Program-made: the position numbers and the translations under genes
Notes under the pieces: model-generated
What the model was told of the DNA's origin: nothing
Database searches by the model: none
The model's input: the letters and a program-made list of their open reading frames with translations, nothing else
Assembly: GCA_028822675.1 (NCBI GenBank)
Contig: JAPKDE010000048.1
Location: forward strand, 1 to 14,335
Direction of reading: 5' to 3'
DNA: 14,335 nt
From: Dehalococcoidia bacterium
Lineage (GTDB): Bacteria; Chloroflexota; Dehalococcoidia; UBA3495
Shown: piece after piece, positions 1-8,937 of the stretch
Position numbering within the stretch: the first letter of the stretch is position 1
Layout: every line of letters starts with the position of its first letter

Positions 1-37
1 TCGGGGGTTAAATCGGAGTCGTCGCCTTTTGGAGGCA
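1..37 (-). CDS. Partial CDS start downstream of pyrH (possibly frr)
   Basis: Only the first 12 codons are inside the window, reading M-P-P-K-G-D-D-S-D-L-T-P. The ATG at 35-37 lies four bases past the pyrH stop and is preceded by a GGGAGG purine run about 8 bases upstream, inside the last pyrH codons, so translation is probably coupled to pyrH. In the widespread order rpsB-tsf-pyrH-frr the next gene is ribosome recycling factor, which makes frr the best guess by position. The visible residues do not look like the usual start of that protein, so this could be an N-terminal extension or a different gene. Identity is not established. Confidence 0.45.
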
Positions 38-40
38 TAA

Positions 41-1283
<1,243 letters not shown>

Positions 1284-1330
1284 TTGACGGCTCCTATTAT
1301 TCGGCCATAATTTAGCCGTGGATAGAGAAC

Positions 1331-1351
1331 GCCGGAGGCGTGTCCTCCGGC
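1331..1351 (-). terminator. Hairpin between rpsB and tsf (no U tract)
   Basis: A perfect 8-bp stem (GCCGGAGG with CCTCCGGC) closes a 5-base loop in the 96-base gap between rpsB and tsf. Partial further pairing (GAGAA with TTCTC) extends it outward. No run of U follows on the minus strand, so it is not a standard intrinsic terminator. It may be a partial attenuator, an RNA-processing site or a stabiliser of the upstream rpsB transcript. Confidence 0.5.
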
Positions 1352-1379
1352 TGTTTCTCGATGATTACTTGTTTACTTG

Positions 1380-2747
1380 CTACGCGGTTCCTTCCGCAGG
1401 GGCATCTGCTGCAGGAGCTCCCGGAGCTGGCGCCGGGGCGGGGGCTTCGGCTACCGGAGCAGGAGCCGGGGCTTCTGCTGCCGGGGATGGGGCAGGCGCA
1501 GGAGCTTCAGCTACCGGCGCAGCGGCTGCGGCTGGCGCTTCAGGCTCGGCCACTGGTGTGATGGCAGCGGCCGCTGCGGGCGCAACTTCAGCAACGGTAG
1601 CGGTGCCCAGGCCTTCCATCTCTGGGAGACCTGCTTCCTCGTCGTCGTCAGGTGACACGTAAGCGGTCAGGAAAGCAGACTGGTCCACCTCTGCCATGGC
1701 TTCGACCCGTGCCTGTGCTCGGGCCTCGCGCTCAGCGAGTCCTTCAAGCACGGCTGAGGCCATGCGGTTGGTAATCAACCGGATGGAACGAACAGCGTCG
1801 TCATTGCCGGGGATGATGTGATCGACCTTGTTCGGGTCACAGTCCGAGTCAACGATGGCGAAGATTTCAATTCCCATGCGCTGGGCTTCAGCAATACAGA
1901 TGTCTTCACGGCCAATATCAATCACGAAGATGGCCTTTGGAACTTCTGTCATGTCGCGCACGCCGGTGAAATACTTTTCCAACCGGGCCAGCTTGTCTCG
2001 GAGTTTGACTCCCTCTTTCTTGGGAAGAAGTCGGAAATATCCTTGATCCCGCTTCTGCTGGAGTTCCAGCATGTAGGTGATGCGGGTACGAATGGTCTGG
2101 AAGTTTGTCATGGTGCCGCCCAACCAGCGTTGGTTGACGTACAGCATGCCGCAGCGTTCAGCCTCGCTCTGAATCACTTCTTGGGCCTGGCGCTTGGTAC
2201 CCACGAACAGTACCTTGCCGCCCTCGGCTACCAGATCAACCATCTCTTGATAGACATTGTTAATCATGCCCAGGGTCTGTTGCAGGTCAATGATGTGGAT
2301 ACCGTTTCTCTGGGTGAAGATGTACTTCTTCATGGTGGGGTTCCAGCGTCGGGTCTGATGCCCAAAGTGGACGCCCGCCTCTAAAAGGGCTTTCATGGTT
2401 AGGTGCTCTCGCACAAATGGAGCAGGAGCTGGCGCAGGTGCCGGCGCGGGAGCCGGGGCAGTAGCTACAGCTACGCCGCCAGCGGGTTCAGGCGCGGCCG
2501 CTACAGCGGGAGCAGGTGCCGGCGCAGCGGCTACTGGCGCGGGAGCCGGGGTTGCGGCTGCGGCTGCGGGTTCAGGTGCTGGAGCTGCAGCTATTGGCGC
2601 GGGGGCTGCTGCAGGTTCAGGTGCTGGTGCCTCGGCGGCAACTGGCGCTGGAGCCGGTGCGGCAACGGGGGCAGCTTCGGGAGCTGGGGCAGGTGCAGCG
2701 GCAGGTTCCCCTGTCGGCTCTACCGGTAATTCGTTGGACTCAACCAT
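1380..2747 (-). CDS. rpsB: 30S ribosomal protein S2 with Ala/Pro-rich extensions at both ends
   Basis: The S2 core runs from about residue 118 to 365, beginning [20 protein letters not shown] and containing the typical F-V-G-T-K-R-Q-A and [12 protein letters not shown] segments. S2 binds the back of the small subunit near S1. The 455-residue frame is far longer than usual (about 240-260): residues 12-110 and about 383-455 are almost only Ala, Pro, Val and Glu. The ATG at 2745-2747 has AAAGGA about 12 bases upstream, which supports translation of the N-terminal extension. An internal ATG at 2394-2396 (Met118), preceded by GAGAG, is where a normal S2 would start and cannot be excluded. It heads the rpsB-tsf-pyrH operon. 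Confidence 0.95.
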   Translation of the reverse strand: MVESNELPVEPTGEPAAAPAPAPEAAPVAAPAPAPVAAEAPAPEPAAAPAPIAAAPAPEPAAAAATPAPAPVAAAPAPAPAVAAAPEPAGGVAVATAPAPAPAPAPAPAPFVREHLTMKALLEAGVHFGHQTRRWNPTMKKYIFTQRNGIHIIDLQQTLGMINNVYQEMVDLVAEGGKVLFVGTKRQAQEVIQSEAERCGMLYVNQRWLGGTMTNFQTIRTRITYMLELQQKRDQGYFRLLPKKEGVKLRDKLARLEKYFTGVRDMTEVPKAIFVIDIGREDICIAEAQRMGIEIFAIVDSDCDPNKVDHIIPGNDDAVRSIRLITNRMASAVLEGLAEREARAQARVEAMAEVDQSAFLTAYVSPDDDEEAGLPEMEGLGTATVAEVAPAAAAAITPVAEPEAPAAAAAPVAEAPAPAPSPAAEAPAPAPVAEAPAPAPAPGAPAADAPAEGTA

Positions 2748-2853
2748 ATACTGTGTTTTTCCTTTTGTCAGCCTATTAGGCCGACTGCGTCCAAGGGTCC
2801 GTCACAAGTGAGCAACGTTACCCGCAAAAATCCTGCCACACGTTTCTATTCCA

Positions 2854-2877
2854 ACGCCTAGGTTTCGACGCCTAGGC
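2854..2877 (-). promoter_or_regulatory. Leader hairpin upstream of rpsB
   Basis: Two copies of ACGCCTAGG (plus strand 2854-2862 and 2868-2876) contain the self-complementary CCTAGG. In the rpsB transcript they can form a 7-bp stem (GCCUAGG with CCUAGGC) with an 8-base loop. The element lies in the roughly 160-base untranslated leader between the promoter and the rpsB start. rpsB is autoregulated by S2 through its leader in other bacteria, so an operator role is plausible but is inference here. Confidence 0.4.
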
Positions 2878-2912
2878 CGAGGCTGAAACTGGGGCAGTTA
2901 AATGCTTGTCGG

Positions 2913-2941
2913 AGTATAACATAGGGGTTTTTGACGGGCAA
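2913..2941 (-). promoter_or_regulatory. Sigma70-type promoter for rpsB-tsf-pyrH
   Basis: On the minus strand there is TTGCCC (plus 2936-2941), a 17-base spacer and TATACT (plus 2913-2918), with TG one base before the -10 as in extended -10 promoters. Transcription would start near 2906 and give a leader of about 160 bases before the rpsB ATG. The placement just upstream of a ribosomal operon strengthens the call. Confidence 0.7.
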
Positions 2942-3026
2942 TGTAGCCGGCTCAGATTTGCCGTCCAGCCGTTTGTCGCGGTTCAATAAATTTTGATTTT
3001 CAGTGGCCGATGAGATTTCTCGCCAG

Positions 3027-3491
3027 TTAATGGAAAAACACCCGGTATACAACGTTCAGTCCAACGGCCCCAACAACTCCGGCCGCTACGTCATCGGCCA
3101 TGATGCCCAGCCCGCCTGGCAACGCTTCAAACTTTCTAATCGGCCACGGCTTCCAGATGTCCAGAACCCGGAACACCACAAACGCCAATGCCAACCAGAC
3201 GAACGTTTTTGGCAGGAACAGACAGGTGATCCACATACCGGCAAATTCGTCCCAAACAGCCCTCTTGGGATCGTGATCAGACTCGGTTATCAGCGTTTGG
3301 CAGGCCCAGATACCAGCCAAAAACCCTAGGCCGCAGAGCAGGAAAAAGCCAATCGAATCTTGATCTAAGGGAGAGAACCCGTAGATTAGCACCGCCACCA
3401 AACTGGCCCAGGTAGCCGGAGCAAAGGGGGCCAGACCAATGCCCATCCCGGTTCCCATAGCCCAGCCTGCCTTACTCAACAACGCTGCCAT
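3027..3491 (-). CDS. pgpA: Phosphatidylglycerophosphatase A
   Basis: PgpA is an integral membrane phosphatase that converts phosphatidylglycerol phosphate to phosphatidylglycerol. The 154-residue protein shows the family blocks in order: G-T-G-x5-A-P-F-A-P-A-T near residues 13-27, W-D-E-F-A-G-M-W at 80-87, F-R-V-L-D-I-W-K-P-W-P-I at 107-118, and A-D-D-V-A-A-G at 132-138. The acidic residues in the second and last blocks fit the Mg-dependent active site. Hydrophobic stretches at roughly 29-38, 46-62, 84-108 and 133-148 fit several membrane segments. Its ATG overlaps the stop of the upstream zincin gene by one base (TGATG), implying coupled translation in a nfo-zincin-pgpA unit. Confidence 0.93.
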   Translation of the reverse strand: MAALLSKAGWAMGTGMGIGLAPFAPATWASLVAVLIYGFSPLDQDSIGFFLLCGLGFLAGIWACQTLITESDHDPKRAVWDEFAGMWITCLFLPKTFVWLALAFVVFRVLDIWKPWPIRKFEALPGGLGIMADDVAAGVVGAVGLNVVYRVFFH

Positions 3492-3859
3492 CAGCCGTAC
3501 CCCAATCTGTGCAGGGCATCTTCACTGAGGCCCAGATAATGCCCAATCTCATGCCAGAGGGTAATCTTGATCTCGCGTTCAGCTTCGGTTCGGCTGGAGC
3601 AACTCCGCAAGATGGGCTGACGGTAGATGGCAATTCGATCTGGCAGCATTGGGTCTCCGCCCTCGCGTTCGGTCAAGGGCACGCCCACGTAGAGGCCAAA
3701 CAACGTGCCGTCGCCGCCCAACATGTCCTCTTCCTCTGGGCCTGGCCACTCCTCAACAACCACGTCCACATTGTCCAGCGATTTGATCACCTGAAGCGGC
3801 ATCTCACCATAGGCTTGGCGCACCAGACGGACGAACTCTCGGTTGGTCATCTTGATCAA
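3491..3859 (-). CDS. Small metallopeptidase-like (minimal zincin) protein
   Basis: A 122-residue cytoplasmic-looking protein with a zinc-binding HExxH motif (H103-E-I-G-H107) followed by Y-L-G-L-S-E-D near the C-terminus. This is the arrangement of the short bacterial minimal-zincin family (possibly Pfam Zincin_1), whose physiological substrate I do not know. There is no signal peptide or membrane segment. The frame opens with TTG at 3857-3859, overlapping the nfo TGA stop as TTGA. An ATG three codons in (3848-3850, giving M-T-N-R-E-F) is an equally possible start because neither has a strong ribosome binding site. It lies between nfo and pgpA with overlaps at both ends, so it is surely cotranscribed. 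Proteolytic activity is inferred only from the motif. Confidence 0.85.
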   Translation of the reverse strand: MIKMTNREFVRLVRQAYGEMPLQVIKSLDNVDVVVEEWPGPEEEDMLGGDGTLFGLYVGVPLTEREGGDPMLPDRIAIYRQPILRSCSSRTEAEREIKITLWHEIGHYLGLSEDALHRLGYG

Positions 3860-4713
3860 CCGGAAAGCCCCATTTGCTGTCTGATTCGCTTGAGTATATC
3901 TATGTTCTGCTGGTCGGGGCCGTTGCCCTCAAAACCGGGGACTTCCAGCAAAAATGGGACGTCGGCAAATGCCGGATTGGCCATGATCGCCGCAAAACCT
4001 TCTTCACCGATGAACCCTTCACCGATGTTATCGTGCCGGTCTACTCCGGAGCCGCACACACGCTTGGAGTCGTTGGCATGGACCGCAGCCACGTTGGCGC
4101 TGCCCGGCCCGGCGTCCAGTTCGTCCAGCATCGCCTGGATTCCCTCTGGGTTGGTCAGGTCATACCCGGCGGCGAAAGAATGCTGGGTGTCCAGGCAAAT
4201 CTTAAGTCTAGGACTGTCCACAGAGTCTAGTATGCCGCCTAACTCTTCAAATTTAGCCCCAATATGCTGGCCCATGCCCGCCATATTCTCCACGGCCAAT
4301 ACCGGCCCTTCCGGAGCGGTATCCAAGACGATTTTGATGGCTTCCACCGTCTGCGGTAGGACCGCTTCATAGCCCCGGCCACCATGACTCCCCGGATGGA
4401 ATATCACGCCGGTGGCTCCCAGGTCTGCCGCCAACTTCATGTAGTTGGCCAAAGAGTCGATTACTTTTTTGAGCTTTTCTTTATCGGGAGTGCCCAGGTT
4501 AATCAAGTAGATGGCATGTAGAAAAACCGGGCCGATACCAGCGTCGGCCAGACCCTGTTTGAACAGTTCTATCTGCTCACTGGGTACCGGTTTGAAGGCC
4601 CAGGCCTGGGGTGAAGAGCCAAATATCTGAATGGCTTCACAGCCAATCTCCTGGCCTCTAGCCACTGCCTTGCTAATCCCACCAGACGTGGAAACGTGGG
4701 CTCCTATCTTCAT
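3856..4713 (-). CDS. nfo: Endonuclease IV (AP endonuclease)
   Basis: Endonuclease IV cuts DNA 5' to abasic sites and removes blocked 3' ends in base excision repair. The protein is 285 residues, the usual length, with a TIM-barrel fold. All nine expected zinc-ligand positions can be found: H66, H106, E142, D175, H178, H212, D225, H227 and E257. The segment L-D-T-Q-H-S-F-A-A-G-Y-D-L has Q where the E. coli protein has C, outside the ligands. The start is the ATG giving M-K-I-G-A-H-V-S-T-S-G-G, with AGGA 8 bases upstream. A longer frame to 4749 adds 12 residues not typical of the family. It diverges from the alcohol dehydrogenase gene and overlaps the zincin gene downstream. Confidence 0.96.
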   Translation of the reverse strand: MKIGAHVSTSGGISKAVARGQEIGCEAIQIFGSSPQAWAFKPVPSEQIELFKQGLADAGIGPVFLHAIYLINLGTPDKEKLKKVIDSLANYMKLAADLGATGVIFHPGSHGGRGYEAVLPQTVEAIKIVLDTAPEGPVLAVENMAGMGQHIGAKFEELGGILDSVDSPRLKICLDTQHSFAAGYDLTNPEGIQAMLDELDAGPGSANVAAVHANDSKRVCGSGVDRHDNIGEGFIGEEGFAAIMANPAFADVPFLLEVPGFEGNGPDQQNIDILKRIRQQMGLSG

Positions 4714-4791
4714 TTGCAGTCCTATCAATATCCTGAATGCTCGAATCACCAGCCCACATTTGTGCCTGAGCCAGGTGAATCGGCATCGCCA

Positions 4792-4797
4792 ATTATA
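4792..4797 (-). promoter_or_regulatory. Possible -10 box for nfo
   Basis: A perfect TATAAT on the minus strand lies about 80 bases upstream of the nfo start. No good -35 hexamer stands at 16-18 bases; the best 18-base match is TATACC. It sits close to and back-to-back with the plus-strand promoter of the divergent gene. Confidence 0.35.
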
Positions 4798-4810
4798 CGT
4801 TAGCGCAGCA

Positions 4811-4839
4811 TTGGCGGTATACGCTCCCAGGAATATAAT
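4811..4839 (+). promoter_or_regulatory. Sigma70-type promoter for the alcohol dehydrogenase gene
   Basis: TTGGCG (4811-4816) is followed by a 17-base spacer and a perfect TATAAT (4834-4839). Transcription would begin near 4846, leaving a leader of about 48 bases before the ATG at 4894. The 180-base divergent gap with nfo otherwise shows only the opposing -10 candidate. Confidence 0.6.
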
Positions 4840-4893
4840 CTTCCCATATGAACGCTTTTATTAAAGATCTATAAACGCCTTGATTAAAACCCC

Positions 4894-5943
4894 ATGAAAG
4901 CTCTTTTTATAAAACAACCCGGCAACCCACCAGAACTGGAAATACGCGACGTGCCCACGCCCAAGACTGGCTATCGGCAGGCCCTGGTACGGGTTACTTC
5001 CTGCGGCTTTTGCCATCATGACCGGTCGGTCATGGCCGGCGTACTTCGACGCGGAGTTGCCGAAGACATCATCCTGGGGCACGAAATCTCCGGGGTGGTG
5101 ACAGAGACCGGCAGCGGCGTCACCAGTCTCCGGCCAGGCGACAAGGTGGTGAGCATTCTCACGGAGGCGTGCGGCGAGTGTGACCGCTGCGCAGATGGCC
5201 GCGAGCATCGATGCCGGCAGGGTCAGGGCATTGGCCACGGACGTAACGGCGGTTTCGCCGAATTTGTGGCTCTATCTGAGCACAGCCTGGTCAAGATACC
5301 AGACGGGATAGACCCAGTGGGTGCCGCGCTCTTGGCCTGCCCCATGGGCGTGGCGCTACATGCTGTGCGTGAGACGGCCCAGGTGACTGCCGGACAATCA
5401 GTTGTGGTCACAGGTGCCGGGGGCGGTCTGGGCATCCATGCAGTGCAGGCAGCAGCGGCGCTGGGGGCAACGGTGTTGGCGGTGTCGTCATCTCCCGACA
5501 AGATCGACCTACTGCGGGAGATGGGTGCGTCTGAGGTTTTGGCCGCAGAAGTCCCAGCCGACGAAGGTCTTGACTTCGCAGAGTTGGTGATGGCCATTAC
5601 CGGAGACGAGGGAGCGAATGCCGTGATAGATACCGTGGGATCGGCGTTGTTTCCTTCCACACTACGGTGTCTAGCCCAGTACGGCAGGTTGGTATTGCTG
5701 GGGGAGATCGAGGGCCACAGTGTGACGCTGAGCCCGGCAGAGATCATCTTCAGAGACGCGCAAGTGCTGGGTACGTCTGGTGTGTCTCGGGCAACTGTGG
5801 AGCAAGCTGGTCAACTGGTGCTTGAGGGTAAGATGCGCCCGGTGGTGGATATCAAATTGCCGCTGGAACAAGCGCGTGAGGCGTTCCGGTTGGTTTCGGA
5901 GCGAACACCAATCGGGCGGGTGGTGTTGCTACCGAACGGTTAA
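4894..5943 (+). CDS. Zinc-dependent alcohol dehydrogenase-family oxidoreductase (MDR superfamily)
   Basis: A 349-residue medium-chain dehydrogenase/reductase, the full family length. The catalytic zinc ligands expected are C37 (in C-G-F-C-H-H-D), H63-E64 (G-H-E) and C150. The structural zinc set is C93, C96, C99 and C107 with the classical Cx2Cx2Cx7C spacing. The Rossmann loop G-A-G-G-G-L-G is at 174-180. S198-S-S-P at the end of the second strand, without an acidic residue, suggests NADP(H) preference. The C-terminal half resembles archaeal acryloyl-CoA reductase-like members, but the substrate cannot be told from sequence. No clear Shine-Dalgarno precedes the ATG. It is the only plus-strand gene here and stands alone between its own promoter and a terminator. 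Confidence 0.92.
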   Translation: MKALFIKQPGNPPELEIRDVPTPKTGYRQALVRVTSCGFCHHDRSVMAGVLRRGVAEDIILGHEISGVVTETGSGVTSLRPGDKVVSILTEACGECDRCADGREHRCRQGQGIGHGRNGGFAEFVALSEHSLVKIPDGIDPVGAALLACPMGVALHAVRETAQVTAGQSVVVTGAGGGLGIHAVQAAAALGATVLAVSSSPDKIDLLREMGASEVLAAEVPADEGLDFAELVMAITGDEGANAVIDTVGSALFPSTLRCLAQYGRLVLLGEIEGHSVTLSPAEIIFRDAQVLGTSGVSRATVEQAGQLVLEGKMRPVVDIKLPLEQAREAFRLVSERTPIGRVVLLPNG

Positions 5944-5945
5944 TT

Positions 5946-5976
5946 AAAAAGGGCCACCAAGTTGGTGGCCCTTTTT
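5946..5976. terminator. Bidirectional intrinsic terminator between adh-like gene and secF
   Basis: GGGCCACC (5951-5958) pairs with GGTGGCCC (5964-5971) around a short loop. It is flanked by five A on the left and five T on the right, so each strand shows a GC-rich hairpin followed by a U run. It lies just after the stop codon of the plus-strand gene (5941-5943) and about 22 bases past the secF stop, so it can end both convergent transcripts. Confidence 0.9.
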
Positions 5977-5998
5977 GATTAGTCGTCTGTTGGTTTAG

Positions 5999-6991
5999 TT
6001 AGCGTCCGATGCCGATCAGGTGCAACAGCGAGGAAGCCGTAGCCGCAGGGCCACGCCGGAAGAACCGACCAATCTCGCCCCGGTCCCACATGACCAAGTA
6101 CTGACTGGCGATGAAGATGGAACTGTAGGTTCCAGCCAACGCGCCAATTGCCAGCACCAGCAGTAGTTCTCTAATGCTGTTACCGCCGATGAATAGCATG
6201 GCCATCAGCACCACCAGGGTTGTGATACTGGTGTTGAGCGACCGTCCCATACTCTCCATGATGCTCAGGTTGACCATGGGTGCCAGGTCGCGGTCTGGAT
6301 GCCGGGATACGTTTTCTCGGATGCGGTCAAACACCACAATGGTGTCGTTCACGCTGTAACCAGCCACAATCAGTAACCCCACAATGAACATGGAGTTCAC
6401 TTCAAGGTTGATGACCCGGCCAAGGATTGAGAATATCCCAAGGATTATGAGCAGGTCATGGACCAATGCCAGGATGGCACTCACCCCGTACCGGTGGGCT
6501 TTCGGCACCCGGCGGAAGGCGTACCAAACGAAGAACATGATGAACACCGATGCTGCGATCAGGGCGTAAAAGGCCGTCTTGATCGTTTCTTCAGCTACTA
6601 TAGGTGAGACTGTATCAAACTCTACCCGGTCTCTTTCCAGCCCCAAGAATTCCTCCAGACCCCGCTCAATGATCTCACGCTCTGAGAGACCGTCGCCGAT
6701 GGCCTCTTCTAAGACCACGGTCCGGATGAAGAATGTGTTTCCGCCGATACGTTGAATCAAGGCCTCATCGTGGCCAAGTTCGTTCATCCGTGCCTGAATG
6801 TCTTCCTCATCAATGTCTGGGTTGGCGAATGAAACGTTCATCACGGAACCGCTGGTGAAGTCGATGCCTGCCTTCAGGCCAGAGTTTCCAGTGATCCAGC
6901 CGGGCGCTATGATCATGGAGATAAGGCCAGGCAGGATAATTAGCGCGGAGAACAGGAAAAACCAACCCCGTTTGCCGACGATATCTAACAT
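5999..6991 (-). CDS. secF: Protein translocase subunit SecF
   Basis: SecF is an inner-membrane partner of SecD that uses the proton gradient to help pull secreted proteins through SecYEG. The 330-residue protein has TM1 at about 10-30, the G-I-D-F-T-S-G-S motif at 42-49 (usually G-I-D-F-x-G-G), a periplasmic P domain to about 137, and five more membrane segments from about 138 to 305. The signature G-Y-S-V-N-D-T-I-V-V-F-D-R-I-R-E-N is at 211-227. Its ATG overlaps the secD stop by one base (TAATG), so the two are translationally coupled. It is the last gene of the def-cca-secD-secF run and ends at the bidirectional terminator. Confidence 0.97.
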   Translation of the reverse strand: MLDIVGKRGWFFLFSALIILPGLISMIIAPGWITGNSGLKAGIDFTSGSVMNVSFANPDIDEEDIQARMNELGHDEALIQRIGGNTFFIRTVVLEEAIGDGLSEREIIERGLEEFLGLERDRVEFDTVSPIVAEETIKTAFYALIAASVFIMFFVWYAFRRVPKAHRYGVSAILALVHDLLIILGIFSILGRVINLEVNSMFIVGLLIVAGYSVNDTIVVFDRIRENVSRHPDRDLAPMVNLSIMESMGRSLNTSITTLVVLMAMLFIGGNSIRELLLVLAIGALAGTYSSIFIASQYLVMWDRGEIGRFFRRGPAATASSLLHLIGIGR

Positions 6992-8934
6992 TAGCGTCCT
7001 CCTCTCGGGGCCGAGGTCTGTACGGTATTCGGTCCGGTGCGCTGCAATGCCTCTGGCGTAAACAGGTTTATCCGTTTACCCAGACCAATCCAGGCCATCA
7101 ACTGCAACAGGTTACGGCTGACAACCACGGCGGTGAACATGCTGACCGCCACACCGATAAACAGACTGATGGCCACACCCGTTACCAGGCCGCCACCCAA
7201 CCGGTCACCAAACCAGAGGAGCACCACGCAGGTGATCATGGTGGAAATGTTGCTGTCACGAATCGCCGGCCAGGCACGACTAAACCCAACTTCCATAGAG
7301 GAAGCCAGTGTCCGACCAATGCGAACCTCTTCTTTCATACGCTCAAATATCAGAATGTTAGCGTCTACAGCCATACCAATTGAGAGGATGAACCCGCCGA
7401 TGTGGGCCAACTCCAGTGTTACGGGAATCATCTTGAATATGGCCAGAACTATGACGGCGTAGAACATCAGCGCAAAGGCCGCAACCACGCCGGCCATGCG
7501 GTAGTAGATGATCATGAACACAAAGACCAGAGCCAAGCCGACCAGACCAGCGATTAGGCTGTTCTTCAGCGATTCTTCACCCAGCAGGGCGTCTACATCA
7601 CTCTCTTGGATCAGCTTTAGTGGGACCGGCAGACGACCAGACTCCAATTGGATGGCCCTGGTTTGGGCTTCTTCCCTGGTGAAGTCGCCGCTTATCTGGG
7701 TGCGTCCGTCACGTATCCAAGCTCGCGCCACCGGGGCCAGTAAGAGCTGGTCATCCATGATGATTGCGATCCGCTTGGTGGCTTGGGATTCTGTGGTGGA
7801 TATGCGGCGGGTCAAATCTGAGAATATGTCAGACCCGCGACCGTTGAATTGCAAGTTAATTACCCAGCCGATTCCCACGGCGTTCGTGGAAGCCTCAGCC
7901 CGGGAAAGGTCATCACCCGACAGACCCAAGTCGGTGTCTGAAAAAGTGTTACAAGCGGCTGAGTCACAGGTTCGCTCTTTGAATTCTAGTCTGGCCGTTT
8001 GACCAATCAGCGATTTGGCAGCGTCGATGCCGCTGTTCACTCGGAACGAGAACAATGAGCCAATCTGTTGAGATATGGCGATTGCTGCCCGGCTCTGGGT
8101 TGCAGAGTTCACCGTGTTGGAACGGATGGTGAAGTTCAGGGCATCGCCTATGTCAATTTCAAAATCTTCGTACCCGGCCTCTGTGAGCAATACCGGAAGC
8201 AATGCCGCCAATTCGTCGGGCGATTTCACCTCTGGCGCGACTACAACGGGGGTTTCGGGCTGAGCATCGGCATCGATGGAATCTGCGTCATCGACAACCG
8301 GGGCGGGAATTCCAGCCAATATTGGATCGGCCAGTGTTACTTCGGTTATTGAACCACTGGCGCCCGGGAGCTGGACGATGAGCCGGTCAGCACCAAATAT
8401 CTGGATAATCGGCTCTTCAGTGCCAAACTTGTTGACGCGGCGGGTGATGTTATCCAGCACGCCCTGCATTTGGTCTGCAGTCGGCTCCCCGATGGTGTCG
8501 GCCCTGAAGATAGATATCTCTCCGTGGGCTTCTCCCAGGGCTTCGTTCAGGCCCGTGCGTCTTGGATCGTCCTCTGCCAGGATTCCAGTACGAATCTGGA
8601 ACCTGTTTGGAGCAACAGGTAGCACCTGCAAGCCTTCAAGAGTTGAATTATCTTCGCCAAAGGTCAGGCTCTGCAAAGTGGTGGTAATTTCACCGAATGA
8701 AACGTCGTCTGCAAAAGTGACATCAAACTTGGTACCGGTATCAGCCTGGTAGACCAGGTGACCGCCACCCCGGAGATCCAGACCCAATTTGAGACCCAAC
8801 GGCCCAGTGCCGTTGCGTTCCAACGTTGGGAATCCGGGAATGTCTATACTGATGTCTTTGAATCCCAGGGCAGCAATGGCGATGCCCAGGATCAGGATTA
8901 TGGTGATAGAAAGGCGTATGCTGCGCGAGCGCAT
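6991..8934 (-). CDS. secD: Protein translocase subunit SecD
   Basis: SecD forms the SecDF export motor with SecF. In the 647-residue protein TM1 is at about 8-24, the conserved L-G-L-D-L-R-G-G at 50-57, the periplasmic P1 domain follows, and five membrane segments lie between about 455 and 615. The proton-relay and fold motif A-V-D-A-N-I-L-I-F-E-R-M-K-E-E is at 522-536. The usual joint between V-Q-L-P-G (187-191) and the L-I-G-Q-T-A-R-L-E-F block (309-318) is only a dozen or so residues in relatives; here about 110 residues intervene, including an Asp/Pro/Val-rich linker at 211-236. The ATG starts three bases after the stop of the tRNA nucleotidyltransferase gene. Confidence 0.97.
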   Translation of the reverse strand: MRSRSIRLSITIILILGIAIAALGFKDISIDIPGFPTLERNGTGPLGLKLGLDLRGGGHLVYQADTGTKFDVTFADDVSFGEITTTLQSLTFGEDNSTLEGLQVLPVAPNRFQIRTGILAEDDPRRTGLNEALGEAHGEISIFRADTIGEPTADQMQGVLDNITRRVNKFGTEEPIIQIFGADRLIVQLPGASGSITEVTLADPILAGIPAPVVDDADSIDADAQPETPVVVAPEVKSPDELAALLPVLLTEAGYEDFEIDIGDALNFTIRSNTVNSATQSRAAIAISQQIGSLFSFRVNSGIDAAKSLIGQTARLEFKERTCDSAACNTFSDTDLGLSGDDLSRAEASTNAVGIGWVINLQFNGRGSDIFSDLTRRISTTESQATKRIAIIMDDQLLLAPVARAWIRDGRTQISGDFTREEAQTRAIQLESGRLPVPLKLIQESDVDALLGEESLKNSLIAGLVGLALVFVFMIIYYRMAGVVAAFALMFYAVIVLAIFKMIPVTLELAHIGGFILSIGMAVDANILIFERMKEEVRIGRTLASSMEVGFSRAWPAIRDSNISTMITCVVLLWFGDRLGGGLVTGVAISLFIGVAVSMFTAVVVSRNLLQLMAWIGLGKRINLFTPEALQRTGPNTVQTSAPRGGR

Positions 8935-8937
8935 CGG

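Noticed and set aside
1818..2384. Long plus-strand open frame inside rpsB
   Set aside because: It lies antisense to the conserved S2 core, where the minus-strand frame matches a known family.
2395..2811. Gly/Ala-rich open frame on the plus strand
   Set aside because: It is the mirror of the Ala/Pro-rich rpsB extension; GC-rich low complexity keeps several frames open. There is no ribosome binding site or family signal.
3509..4372. Long plus-strand open frame over nfo and the zincin gene
   Set aside because: The minus-strand frames there contain complete catalytic motifs; the plus-strand product shows none.
4714..4749. Longer N-terminus for endonuclease IV
   Set aside because: The extra 12 residues are not typical of the family, and the internal ATG has a well-placed AGGA.
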